Assembly (NCBI GenBank): GCA_017601265.1
Contig: JAFNJA010000070.1
Coordinates: forward strand, 1 to 10,338
Source of the DNA: Candidatus Brockarchaeota archaeon
GTDB lineage: Archaea > Thermoproteota > EX4484-205 > DTQO01
Direction of reading: 5' to 3'
DNA: 10,338 nucleotides
Positions 1 to 6,611 of the stretch are shown piece by piece (the stretch's first letter is position 1; each line of letters opens with the position of its first letter). A program made the position numbers and the translations under genes. The notes below the pieces were generated by a model. The model had not been told where the DNA came from. It saw only the letters and a program-made list of their open reading frames with translations, and did no database searches.

Positions 1-81
1 CACGGGCCCCGACATGGCCTGGAGTACGCGCCAGGGAACGTTCGTCGGGCCCGGGATCATCAGCAGCGAGTAGGCAGCCAA
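1..81 (-). CDS. Class V (PLP-dependent) aminotransferase, N-terminal fragment cut by the window edge
   Basis: Only the first 27 codons are in the window. Read on the minus strand they give MAAYSLLMIPGPTNVPWRVL followed by QAMSGPV. The segment MIPGPTNVPxRVLxAM is the hallmark N-terminus of the alanine-glyoxylate / serine-pyruvate type of class V aminotransferase. These enzymes use pyridoxal phosphate to move amino groups between alanine or serine and glyoxylate or pyruvate; the exact substrate cannot be told from this fragment. I chose the TTG start at 81-79 because a GGTG lies a few bases upstream. The ATG at 60-58 would begin directly at MIPGP and has no visible ribosome site. The gene is divergent from the GH106-like gene, with 117 bp between the starts. 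Family call fairly sure, start uncertain. Confidence 0.72.
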   Translation of the reverse strand, partial: MAAYSLLMIPGPTNVPWRVLQAMSGPV

Positions 82-161
82 CCTGCGGCACCTTTCGGGC
101 CGACGTTCGGACCCGAGGAGATAGCTCTTACTGAAGGCCCCAAGGCGGCAAATGGCAACCG

Positions 162-167
162 TTATAG
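162..167 (+). promoter_or_regulatory. Candidate TATA box for the GH106-like gene
   Basis: TTATAG lies about 34 bp before the ATG at 199, in the 117-bp divergent gap (82-198). With the usual archaeal TATA-to-start spacing of about 26 bp, transcription would begin near 191 and leave a leader of only a few bases. This agrees with the lack of a Shine-Dalgarno site before the gene. The reverse strand reads CTATAAC at the same place, but it lies more than 80 bp from the aminotransferase start. I see no clear box for that gene. Inferred from sequence only. Confidence 0.4.
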
Positions 168-198
168 GATTCGCGGCCTGTTTGGGCGCCGTTGCAAG

Positions 199-3100
199 AT
201 GGGGTTGAAGGAAGGGTTCAGGAACCCGGGCAAGGACTTCAGGGGCGCGCCGTTCTGGTCTTGGAACGACGACCTGCAAATTCCCGAGCTTTGCCGCCAG
301 GTCAGGGAGATGAAGCGCGCGGGCCTCGGGGGCTTCTTCATGCACTCCCGCATAGGGCTGATAACGCCTTACCTCTCGGACGAATGGATGGGTAGGATCA
401 AGGCGGTCGTGCGCGAATCCAAGAAGGTCGGCATGAACGCCTGGCTGTACGACGAGGACAGGTGGCCGAGCGGCTTCGCCGGGGGCATGGTGCCCGCGAA
501 GGGTCCGGAGTACAGGACCAAGAGGGTCGAGTGCGAGGAGGCGGATTCCGCTAGCCTGGAAGATGTTTGGAAGCGCGGAGGCGTCCTCGGGGTATTCTCG
601 TGCGCGAAGGAAGGGGAGAAGGTGGTGGACTTCGAAAAGCTGGAGGACAGGGCGGCGAGGGTCCCGGAAGGCAAGACCCTCAGCGGCTTCAGGAAGGAGG
701 TGGCCGGGGACAGCGAGTGGTACAACGGCTACAGCTACATAGACACCCTCAACCCGAAGGTGGTGGACGCTTTCATAGAATCGACCTACGAAGCTTACAG
801 TAGGGAGGTGGGGGCAGAATTCGGTAGGACGATACCGGGGATATTCACGGACGAGCCGAACTTTTCCGAGTGGGATGGCAGGGCTTTCGTGCCATGGACC
901 GAACTCCTTCCTACGATCTTCAAGGAGAGGAACGGATACGATTTGCTGGACAACCTCCCGAGCCTCTTCTACGAAGTCAGGGATTACGCGCGCGTCCGCA
1001 GGGATTTCTGGAACACGGTCACGGACCTTTTCTTGGAATCATATTCGAAGAGGATATACGAATGGTGCGGGGAGAGGAAGTTGGAATACACGGGGCACTA
1101 CCTGTGCGAGGACAACCTGGTCGTGCAGACGAAGTTCATAGGCGCGGCGATGCCCCACTACGAGTACATGCACGTGCCGGGCATAGACCACCTTGGAAGG
1201 AACATCGAAAACCTCGTAACCGTCAAGCAGGTGAGCAGCGCCGCCCACCAGCTTGGCAAGGAAAGGGTGCTTTCCGAAACCTACGGCTGCAGCGGCTGGA
1301 ACCTGAGCTTCGAGGACCAGAAGTGGATAGGGGATTGGGAGTACGTGCTGGGCGTGAACCTCCTCAACCACCACCTCTCGCTCTACTCCCTGAGGGGGTG
1401 CAGGAAGAGGGACTACCCGCCTTCGATAAACTACCAGCAGCCATGGTGGAAGCATTACAAGCTGGTATCGGACTACTTCGCGAGGCTGAGCTACATGCTC
1501 ACGCGAGGCAGGTTTTATTCGGACATACTCGTGATCCACCCGATCCAGAGCGCTTGGTCCGCCTACAGCCCGAGGGATACCTCGAAGGCCGAGGAGATCG
1601 ACAGGAGATTCGCTTACGTCAGCGAGTCTCTTTGCAGGATCCACAGGGATTACGACTTCGGGGACGAGAAGGTCATGGCCAAGCACGCGAAGGTCGAGGG
1701 GGGAAGGATAATCGTGGGAAACATGTCGTACGGACTCGTAATCGTTCCGCCGTGCATTACCATTCAGGCTAGCACCCTCGACCTGCTGGAAAGGTTCCAT
1801 GAGGCGGGCGGAAAGCTGCTTTTCGTTGAACCCGTTCCCGAATTCGTGGACTGCAGGAGGAGCGGGAGGTTGGAGGGTTTGGTTGGATCGGCAAGGAGGG
1901 TGCGGTGCGACAAAGAACAGCTCAGGGAAACCCTTGGAGAGATGCTGCCGAGCGACGTCGAGGTGTTGGACGGGGAAGGAAAGCAGGCGGAGACCGTATA
2001 CTACCAACACAGGATAACGGGCAAAGCGCACATCTATTTCTTCGCGAACACGGACAGGGAAAGGCCCTGCGAAGCGACCATAAAACTCAGGGGAGTGGGG
2101 AGGTTGGAGGAATGGGACCTCCTGAAAGGCTCGGCCAGGGAGGTTGGTTGCTGGCTGGAAAACGGGCGGACCGTCTTGAAAAGGCTCTTCCAGCCGGCGG
2201 GCTCGGCGCTCCTCCTCTTGGACGCGTCGAAGAGGGCGTCCAAAAAATGGGAACGGAGGGAAAAGGTCGTTCGCACCATCGACTTGAAGGACGAGTGGAA
2301 GGTCTCAAGGAAGGACCCGAACGCGATAACGCTCGATTACTGCGAGTACAAGATCGAAGAGGGGGGTTGGAGCGGGAAAGTACCGGTTTGGAAAGCGCAG
2401 CGCGAAGCGGAGAAACGGGGAAGCAATTTTTCGATCTCGCTCAGGTACTCGTTCGAGGCGAAATTCAGGAAGAGGCGCGGCAAGATATACCTGGCGATGG
2501 AGACGCCGGAGAGGTACGGGATCAAGTTCAACGGGAAGGAAGTCGAGCACGAAGGAGCCGGATGGTGGATAGACAAAAGCTTCAAGAAGATAGACGTCAC
2601 CAGGCTCGTTGCGAACGGAAAGAACGTCCTGGAAGTCACTTGCACGTTCAGGAGGCCCAGGGTACCGGGGACCCTCGTTTTCGTGAAGGACGGGATCGAG
2701 CTCGAGAGCGTCTACGTGATCGGGGATTTCCTGGTCAAAAAGACGGAGAAAGGCTTCTACCTGACAGACGAAACGGGCAGGGCGAAGGCCGGAGACTTGG
2801 TTGGGCAGGGATTCCCGTTTTACGCGGGCACCGTGGCCTATACCCAAACGGTCAAGCTGAAAAAAGCGTACAGGACGTACATCCGTTTCGAATCGCTGGA
2901 CGCGGCCGTCGCGAGGGTCGCGGTGAACGGCAAATCGGCGGGCTCGATCCCTTGGAGGCCTTACGAGATCGACGTTTCCAGGTTCGTGAAGGACGGCAGA
3001 AACGTCGTGACCGTCGAGGCGGTCTCGAGTTGCAGGAACCTGCTCGGGCCCCACCACCACAAGGCCGGCGAACTGCTTTCGGTCGGCCCAGACAGCTTCT

Positions 3101-3225
3101 CGGACGAGGCCAATTGGACGGACGAGTACAACTTCGTCAAGTTCGGGATAGGCAAAGCGAAGGTGGTGCAAGCCGAGTTGGAGCGGAGCGCCGACCGCCC
3201 GGGCAAGCGCGGAGGGCGGGAATGA
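199..3225 (+). CDS. Large glycoside hydrolase, GH106 / alpha-L-rhamnosidase-like
   Basis: This is a 1008-residue protein with no signal peptide or membrane segment, so probably cytoplasmic. Residues 18-95 carry the family's opening signature: PFWSWND, then GGFFMHSRIGL, TPYLSDEWM and AWLYDEDRWPSGFAGG, typical of the TIM-barrel of GH106-like enzymes. Candidate active-site acidic or polar residues are D218 and E219 (GIFTDEP), H300 and E304 (TGHYLCEDN) and E360 (LSETYG). Which of these are catalytic is not settled by the sequence alone. Two beta-sandwich segments resembling GH2-type sugar-binding domains follow, at about 750-816 (ending NGKNVLEVTC) and 878-955 (NGRNVVTVEA-like, with GPHHH at 951). 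The known family cleaves terminal alpha-L-rhamnose from plant or bacterial glycans; the true substrate here is unknown. It is convergent with the deaminase gene, 12 bp apart. The start is the first ATG and fits the family N-terminus. Fold family sure, sugar specificity not. Confidence 0.82.
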   Translation: MGLKEGFRNPGKDFRGAPFWSWNDDLQIPELCRQVREMKRAGLGGFFMHSRIGLITPYLSDEWMGRIKAVVRESKKVGMNAWLYDEDRWPSGFAGGMVPAKGPEYRTKRVECEEADSASLEDVWKRGGVLGVFSCAKEGEKVVDFEKLEDRAARVPEGKTLSGFRKEVAGDSEWYNGYSYIDTLNPKVVDAFIESTYEAYSREVGAEFGRTIPGIFTDEPNFSEWDGRAFVPWTELLPTIFKERNGYDLLDNLPSLFYEVRDYARVRRDFWNTVTDLFLESYSKRIYEWCGERKLEYTGHYLCEDNLVVQTKFIGAAMPHYEYMHVPGIDHLGRNIENLVTVKQVSSAAHQLGKERVLSETYGCSGWNLSFEDQKWIGDWEYVLGVNLLNHHLSLYSLRGCRKRDYPPSINYQQPWWKHYKLVSDYFARLSYMLTRGRFYSDILVIHPIQSAWSAYSPRDTSKAEEIDRRFAYVSESLCRIHRDYDFGDEKVMAKHAKVEGGRIIVGNMSYGLVIVPPCITIQASTLDLLERFHEAGGKLLFVEPVPEFVDCRRSGRLEGLVGSARRVRCDKEQLRETLGEMLPSDVEVLDGEGKQAETVYYQHRITGKAHIYFFANTDRERPCEATIKLRGVGRLEEWDLLKGSAREVGCWLENGRTVLKRLFQPAGSALLLLDASKRASKKWERREKVVRTIDLKDEWKVSRKDPNAITLDYCEYKIEEGGWSGKVPVWKAQREAEKRGSNFSISLRYSFEAKFRKRRGKIYLAMETPERYGIKFNGKEVEHEGAGWWIDKSFKKIDVTRLVANGKNVLEVTCTFRRPRVPGTLVFVKDGIELESVYVIGDFLVKKTEKGFYLTDETGRAKAGDLVGQGFPFYAGTVAYTQTVKLKKAYRTYIRFESLDAAVARVAVNGKSAGSIPWRPYEIDVSRFVKDGRNVVTVEAVSSCRNLLGPHHHKAGELLSVGPDSFSDEANWTDEYNFVKFGIGKAKVVQAELERSADRPGKRGGRE

Positions 3226-3237
3226 AAGATCGGGTTT

Positions 3238-3633
3238 TCAAAGTCCTTCGTCCCAAGGATGCGGCAGCAAATCCCTGAGCTTGATCGCTTTGCCTTTCCC
3301 GACGATGATTTCCGCGTCCATGTTTCCTTCGTGGACCTGGTGCATCAGTTCCCTGCATCTTCCGCACGGGGCCAAGGCGGTCCCGTCCTTGGTGACGGCG
3401 ACGATTCTCTTTATTCTATTCTCCCCGTGGGTGAGCATGGACGCTATCGCGCCGTGCTCGGCGCAAAACCCCATGCCGGAGCAGGTATCGATCGAGACGC
3501 CGAGGTGAACGTTGCCGCCCTCCGTGACCAGCGCGCACCCGACTTCTCCGACGGCGTATCCGTGCTTTATCTTCCTTGGTTTGGCCACCGATCTCGCCTT
3601 TTTCACCAGATCCCCGTTCGTTATCCGCTTCAT
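3238..3633 (-). CDS. Cytidine deaminase-family zinc enzyme (cytidine or blasticidin-S deaminase type)
   Basis: This 131-residue protein hydrolyses an amino group from a cytosine-type ring, usually cytidine or deoxycytidine to uridine or deoxyuridine in pyrimidine salvage. The zinc site is complete: CAEHGAI gives ligand C57 and proton shuttle E59, and PCGRCRE gives C89 and C92. Length and the three-cysteine arrangement match the small oligomeric deaminases. The wording PCGRCREL with the short C-terminus also resembles blasticidin-S deaminases, so the substrate is open. The frame is open up to 3741, but I chose the ATG at 3633 because a TATA-like box lies 27 bp upstream, giving a leaderless transcript, and because the upstream extension is basic and unlike any deaminase. 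It follows the deacetylase gene by 147 bp on the same strand but seems separately transcribed. Confidence 0.88.
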   Translation of the reverse strand: MKRITNGDLVKKARSVAKPRKIKHGYAVGEVGCALVTEGGNVHLGVSIDTCSGMGFCAEHGAIASMLTHGENRIKRIVAVTKDGTALAPCGRCRELMHQVHEGNMDAEIIVGKGKAIKLRDLLPHPWDEGL

Positions 3634-3656
3634 GGAATTTTGATCAAGACGTTCGC

Positions 3657-3664
3657 TTTTATTA
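3657..3664 (-). promoter_or_regulatory. TATA box of the deaminase gene, leaderless start
   Basis: On the minus strand this reads TAATAAAA, the most A/T-rich octamer in the surrounding 147-bp gap. Its centre is about 27 bp from the A of the ATG at 3633, which places the expected archaeal transcription start at the start codon itself. No Shine-Dalgarno sequence precedes the ATG (the upstream bases are AAAATTCC), which is consistent with leaderless translation. Confidence 0.6.
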
Positions 3665-3703
3665 CTTGCCCATTCCGTCAACGAAAATTTGCGAATTCGA
3701 GGG

Positions 3704-3717
3704 CGAAGGCGCCTTCG
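3704..3717. repeat. Perfect 14-bp palindrome upstream of the deaminase promoter
   Basis: CGAAGGCGCCTTCG is self-complementary over all 14 bases. It lies about 50 bp upstream of the deaminase TATA box and downstream of the deacetylase stop. A second short palindrome, CGAATTCG (3692-3699), is four bases closer to the promoter. The position suits a dimeric regulator site. It could instead form a hairpin only if the centre opens, so an RNA role is less likely. Confidence 0.4.
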
Positions 3718-3726
3718 ATACACGTA

Positions 3727-3758
3727 GCGGAACCGTTCCAAGCCGGGGATAGTTCCGC
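3727..3758. repeat. Inverted repeat in the 3' region of the deacetylase gene
   Basis: GCGGAAC (3727-3733) and GTTCCGC (3752-3758) are perfect 7-bp arms around an 18-base spacer, beginning about 23 bases past the deacetylase stop codon in its direction of transcription. The distal arm also pairs with an adjacent GTTCC (3735-3739), so two alternative hairpins are possible. There is no strong T-run after it, so I do not call it a terminator. It may be a 3'-end structure. Confidence 0.3.
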
Positions 3759-3780
3759 CTCTGATCGGCGAGGCAAAGCG

Positions 3781-5214
3781 TCAACTTCCAATGAAGATCG
3801 CGGGTTTCAGCGTCCACGCCTGGAGCCTTGCCAACCTAACCAGCGAAGGCGCCTCGAATCCTTCCGGGAATATCGACCACCTCCAAGCGTCCCTCGCCCC
3901 CTCTTCGCTCACGTACTTGGCCGTGTCGAGCGCCCCCACCTTGACGCCCACTTTTTCCGGGGCGCGGTTTTCCCTGGCAACGCGGAGAAGAGCGTCCGCA
4001 ACGGCCGAAAAGAAAGATTCCGGGCTGAAAACCCGCCCGCCAACCGATACCTTAGACGGCATCCTGCCATTTTTCTCCACGAACTCGGCAACCTCGACGC
4101 AGCTCTCAGCGAAAAAGTTCCAGCCGACTTCCGCCTCCTCGAAAGTTTCACCAGGACGGAACTCCTCGGACGGCCCCAGCACCTTCTTCGCCCCCAACTC
4201 TTCCGGGACGCGCGATTTTTCTATGAAGCCGCGAAGGAACGAGACCGCAAGGTAGAACAGCTCCGCGGGAGAAAGCGCGAACTTGCTGCCAGCGTAGAAC
4301 GTTATCCTGCCTTTGAGCGACGACAGGATCTCGAGGAACTCACCGCGGGTTACGGGCCTTCCATCCGAGAGGTCCCTGTAAGCGCTCAAAGCCTCGCTTG
4401 CAGTCACGACCTTCACGCCGGGAAACGAAACGACGTACCGCACGAACTTGGAGAAGTCCTCGTACCCGGCTTCGGCCAAGCTTCCGGGTTTCATGCGGGG
4501 CAGGACGAGGCCTTTTTCCGGGTTTTTACCCTTGCCGAAGTTCACGCCGTCCCAAAACTCTTCCGTGACCAGCGTGCACGGGTGGTTGTAAATGCTGACG
4601 ACGCCCCCTCCCTCCCTTTTCAGCCTCTCGCAGATTTCCTTGAACTTGCCGCAAACCTCCTGGAGGAAACCGGGCGTTCCAAGCTCGAAGTTGACGGATA
4701 CTACGTTGGGCCCCAAGTTGAGGATGTTCAAAATGCCGCAGTACCAGAACGGGCGGTCGTTCAGGCCTATGAATGAGGTCTCGTCCAAGTAAACGGGTAT
4801 GACCCACTTCAGGAGAGCTTCGTAAATTTGGGGCGCCCAGGCGCCTCCGGGCTGGCCATAACAGGATGGGTTGGCGCGGAAGATCCTGCGAATGTCCTCA
4901 ACGCCCCTTCCTTCTCTGCTCTCGCATTCCCTGACTCCCGTTTCCCAGTCGAGATCCTTCAGGTATTCGGAGATGACGGGGTGCACGCTGTGGAATTCGC
5001 TGTGGTAACCGATCTCGTGTTTGGCCAGCGCGGATATGACGTCCCGCCTTCCCCTCCTCTCCATGGCGCGTAGCTTCTCGCCCACAAGCTTGAAGACGCC
5101 CCTCGCGCCGTGTTCTTCGAGTATCTCCGCAAGCCTCTTTGCAGCGTCATCTGCTTCGGGGGTCACGAAATCTTCCGTGTCGAACCAGAAGATGACTAGG
5201 ATGTCTTGCCCCAT
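3781..5214 (-). CDS. NodB-type polysaccharide deacetylase with two C-terminal pseudomurein-binding-like repeats
   Basis: This 477-residue protein appears to be a metal-dependent carbohydrate deacetylase. The N-terminus carries the NodB motif 1 as FDTED (D12, D15), and the metal motif H-x3-H is at H71 and H75 in GYHSEFHSVHP. A later YNHPC (about 233) fits the C-terminal histidine motif. Known relatives remove N- or O-acetyl groups from amino-sugar polymers. The last 190 residues are a separate module with two related repeats, the second reading NGRMPSKVSVGG, a close match to pseudomurein-binding repeats. There is no signal peptide, so export is not obvious. The ATG at 5214 is preferred over a TTG at 5280 because a GGGTGGAG site precedes it and the catalytic motif then sits at the usual N-terminal place. 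It could act on a lipid-linked or cell-wall precursor sugar. Fold sure, substrate unknown. Confidence 0.82.
   Translation of the reverse strand: MGQDILVIFWFDTEDFVTPEADDAAKRLAEILEEHGARGVFKLVGEKLRAMERRGRRDVISALAKHEIGYHSEFHSVHPVISEYLKDLDWETGVRECESREGRGVEDIRRIFRANPSCYGQPGGAWAPQIYEALLKWVIPVYLDETSFIGLNDRPFWYCGILNILNLGPNVVSVNFELGTPGFLQEVCGKFKEICERLKREGGGVVSIYNHPCTLVTEEFWDGVNFGKGKNPEKGLVLPRMKPGSLAEAGYEDFSKFVRYVVSFPGVKVVTASEALSAYRDLSDGRPVTRGEFLEILSSLKGRITFYAGSKFALSPAELFYLAVSFLRGFIEKSRVPEELGAKKVLGPSEEFRPGETFEEAEVGWNFFAESCVEVAEFVEKNGRMPSKVSVGGRVFSPESFFSAVADALLRVARENRAPEKVGVKVGALDTAKYVSEEGARDAWRWSIFPEGFEAPSLVRLARLQAWTLKPAIFIGS
3934..4275 (-). repeat. Two tandem copies of an ~80-residue repeat inside the deacetylase C-terminus
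   Basis: Residues 314-345 (LSPAELFYLAVSFLRGF then IEKSRVPEELGAK) align with residues 396-427 (FSPESFFSAVADALLRV then ARENRAPEKVGVK), 82 residues apart. Shared positions are SP-E, the aromatic, AV, LR, E, R-PE and G-K. Each copy is preceded by a GR-containing strand region (KGRITFYAGSKFA and NGRMPSKVSVGGRV), giving two pseudomurein-binding-like units. The identity is at protein level; the DNA copies have diverged, so the duplication is old. Confidence 0.6.
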
Positions 5215-5215
5215 G

Positions 5216-5223
5216 CTCCACCC
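5216..5223 (-). promoter_or_regulatory. Ribosome binding site deciding the deacetylase start
   Basis: GGGTGGAG directly precedes the ATG at 5214 and resembles the archaeal GGTG/GGAG anti-16S consensus, although the spacing is short. It supports this ATG over the upstream in-frame TTG at 5280, which has no such site. Confidence 0.5.
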
Positions 5224-5447
5224 GCCTTCGCTGCGGGCTAATGGCTTTTTCCCAAAATGGTTTGCGAAGAACCGCGCCAAAGCCGTTCCACTTGACGCGT
5301 CCCGAGGCGAGAAGCTGGGGGCGTTCCCTCATCCAGCCGTTCGTCGCCAGCATCAGCCTTGCAAGCCGAGCTCCGAATCGTTAACGGCATCCTAGCGGGA
5401 GGCGCTTGTCCCATTAAGTGCCCAAATAGGAGTGCAAGTAGGAATGG

Positions 5448-5452
5448 AAAAA
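5448..5452 (-). terminator. Possible T-run terminator of rtcA
   Basis: Five T on the minus strand (CCTTTTTCC) about 40 bases past the rtcA stop codon. Archaeal RNA polymerase often stops at such U-tracts without a hairpin. The run is short, so this is tentative. Confidence 0.3.
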
Positions 5453-5492
5453 GGCACATCTTGGGAGGGCGTTTGGACCGGATCGGCGGGAC

Positions 5493-6524
5493 CTAAAGTT
5501 TCTCGATCCTGTAAAGGTTCCCTGATTTCTCCAAAGCGAACTTCGCGCCCGCCAGCTCCTCCGCAAGCCAGATGTTCGTTTCCAGGTGTTCCGTCATGGA
5601 ACGGGCCAGATAGGCGGATCTTCCTCGGGCGAGGGCTGCGTAGGGGACGAGCATGTCCGCTAGGTGCACGTCGACCGTGGCTCCGGCTCGAAGCTCGTCC
5701 AAGAGGTTCTGCGCGGCTTCCTTCCCCACGACCTCGCTTGACTTCCTTAGCTCCCCGATCGAATCCCCGCCTAGCAAGGCCCCCGTAGTCGTTTTTGCCC
5801 AAAGGACGACAGAGCTCCCCTTCTGGATCGGGTTCGACGTGTCGTAAACGACCTCCACCTCCGCCCCGTAACCTTCCTTGCCCAGGAGCTGCTTCGCGGC
5901 TTCGGCTTGCCTTTCCGCTACCTTCCTCTCCTTCAGGAACGTGCACACGGAGACCCCCCTGATCTCTTTGACCGAGCCAAACTCCGTGAGGCGAACGTTC
6001 CTTAGGTTCCGGGCGGGCTGGACCCTCATGGTGACGTCGCCCATCCCGACGGGATAGTACCCGTAGCTCTTGACATCTATGCCCACTTCCAAACCCATCT
6101 CGGAAAGCGTGGGCGCGAGGACGTACCTAAGGTAATTGACGGTTGGCGAATTCCTGACGTCCGTGCCCCCCTTCCCTATCCTGATTTGCACCTGGCCCTT
6201 GGCGAAAGCGCAGATTGGGAGGACGCCGAGCAGGAGCATCGGTATGCTCCCGGCGGTGCCTATCTCCGCCTCCAGAGTCCCTCCGGCTACGTCGCTCGGC
6301 TTGAACCATAGCTCTTCGGAACCGATTTTGGCGCCCCGAACCTCCGCGTTGCACAGCTTCGCGGCGACGAGCACGAACTCCAGGTGTTGCGGTCGGAGCC
6401 CGGGCTGGGGGCGCTTCTTCCTTATGTTGTAGATGTGAAGCTCCTCGTTCAAGATGCTTGCAAACGCCACGGACATTCGAAGTATGGTTCCGCTCCCGCT
6501 CCGCTGCGCCCCGTCAACCTCCAT
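5493..6524 (-). CDS. rtcA: RNA 3'-terminal phosphate cyclase
   Basis: This 343-residue cytoplasmic enzyme of the RtcA family converts an RNA 3'-phosphate into a 2',3'-cyclic phosphate using ATP. The reaction goes through an adenylated histidine and an RNA-adenylate; here the histidine is most likely H313 in MTEHLETN. Further family signatures are NIRKKRPQPGLRPQHL near residue 34, KGGTDV near 119 and HLADMLVPYAALARG near 285. Length is that of the family (about 340). The first loop is unusual: instead of the common GSxGEGGGQILR it reads GAQRSGSGTILR, so the conserved Glu and Gln are replaced, while the arginine (R14) is kept. GYYPVGMGDV also differs from the common GGG form. The ATG is preceded by GGGATCC (6528-6534), partly complementary to the 16S rRNA 3' end. 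No rtcB or other RNA repair gene is adjacent. It lies 87 bp downstream of the mannosidase gene. Confidence 0.9.
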   Translation of the reverse strand: MEVDGAQRSGSGTILRMSVAFASILNEELHIYNIRKKRPQPGLRPQHLEFVLVAAKLCNAEVRGAKIGSEELWFKPSDVAGGTLEAEIGTAGSIPMLLLGVLPICAFAKGQVQIRIGKGGTDVRNSPTVNYLRYVLAPTLSEMGLEVGIDVKSYGYYPVGMGDVTMRVQPARNLRNVRLTEFGSVKEIRGVSVCTFLKERKVAERQAEAAKQLLGKEGYGAEVEVVYDTSNPIQKGSSVVLWAKTTTGALLGGDSIGELRKSSEVVGKEAAQNLLDELRAGATVDVHLADMLVPYAALARGRSAYLARSMTEHLETNIWLAEELAGAKFALEKSGNLYRIEKL

Positions 6525-6565
6525 CTTGGATCCCGGCTGAAGCCCGACGGAGGGGCGACGCCGAA

Positions 6566-6576
6566 TTCGTTTAAAG
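6566..6576 (-). promoter_or_regulatory. Candidate TATA box for rtcA
   Basis: The minus strand reads CTTTAAACGAA, with TTTAAA centred about 49 bp from the rtcA ATG. That predicts a leader of roughly 20 bases with room for the GGGATCC ribosome site. A second A-rich stretch, CTAAAAAG (about 6589-6596), lies farther back just after the mannosidase stop and is an alternative. Either suggests that rtcA can be transcribed independently of the damaged gene upstream. Confidence 0.4.
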
Positions 6577-6611
6577 GGGTAGCGGTTCCTTTTTAGTCCC
6601 AGCTCTAGGCC

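Larger units (their letters stand above)
5215..5492. other. 278-bp gap between rtcA and the deacetylase gene, no convincing gene
   Basis: The stretch holds several overlapping open frames on both strands, none with a ribosome site, family motif or the strong G/C third-position bias of the real genes. One minus-strand frame (5238-5459) begins with a hydrophobic stretch but uses A/T-ending codons there and then becomes low-complexity. No tRNA-like TpsiC arm or other RNA motif was found. The part next to rtcA holds a T-run that may end its transcript, and the part next to 5214 should hold the deacetylase promoter, though I see no clear TATA box. CTTAATGG at about 5412-5419 (minus strand) is the best but distant candidate. 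Confidence 0.4.

Noticed and set aside
2..73. Plus-strand open frame ending TFVGPGIISSE, like the tail of a protein
   Set aside because: The opposite strand gives the diagnostic MIPGPTNVP aminotransferase start; the plus frame is its shadow and shows no family motif.
1039..2031. 330-codon minus-strand frame inside the GH106-like gene
   Set aside because: Antisense shadow with His/Val/Pro-rich composition and no motif.
1905..3278. 457-codon plus-strand frame overlapping the GH106-like gene
   Set aside because: Low-complexity Arg/Gly/Glu-rich translation in another frame of a gene with clear family signatures.
3634..3741. Longer deaminase with a 36-residue basic N-terminal extension
   Set aside because: The extension would cover the TATA box and palindromes, and the family begins at the later ATG.
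3259..4776. 505-codon plus-strand open frame
   Set aside because: It runs antisense through the deaminase and deacetylase genes, both of which carry full catalytic motifs. Its protein is Arg/Pro/Ala-rich without domain signs, a typical GC-rich shadow.
5238..5459. Small minus-strand frame with hydrophobic start (MCLFPFLLALLFGHLMG)
   Set aside because: No ribosome site or promoter at proper distance, codon use unlike the neighbours, and a charged low-complexity rest that ends just before the deacetylase start. Could be revisited if conserved in relatives.
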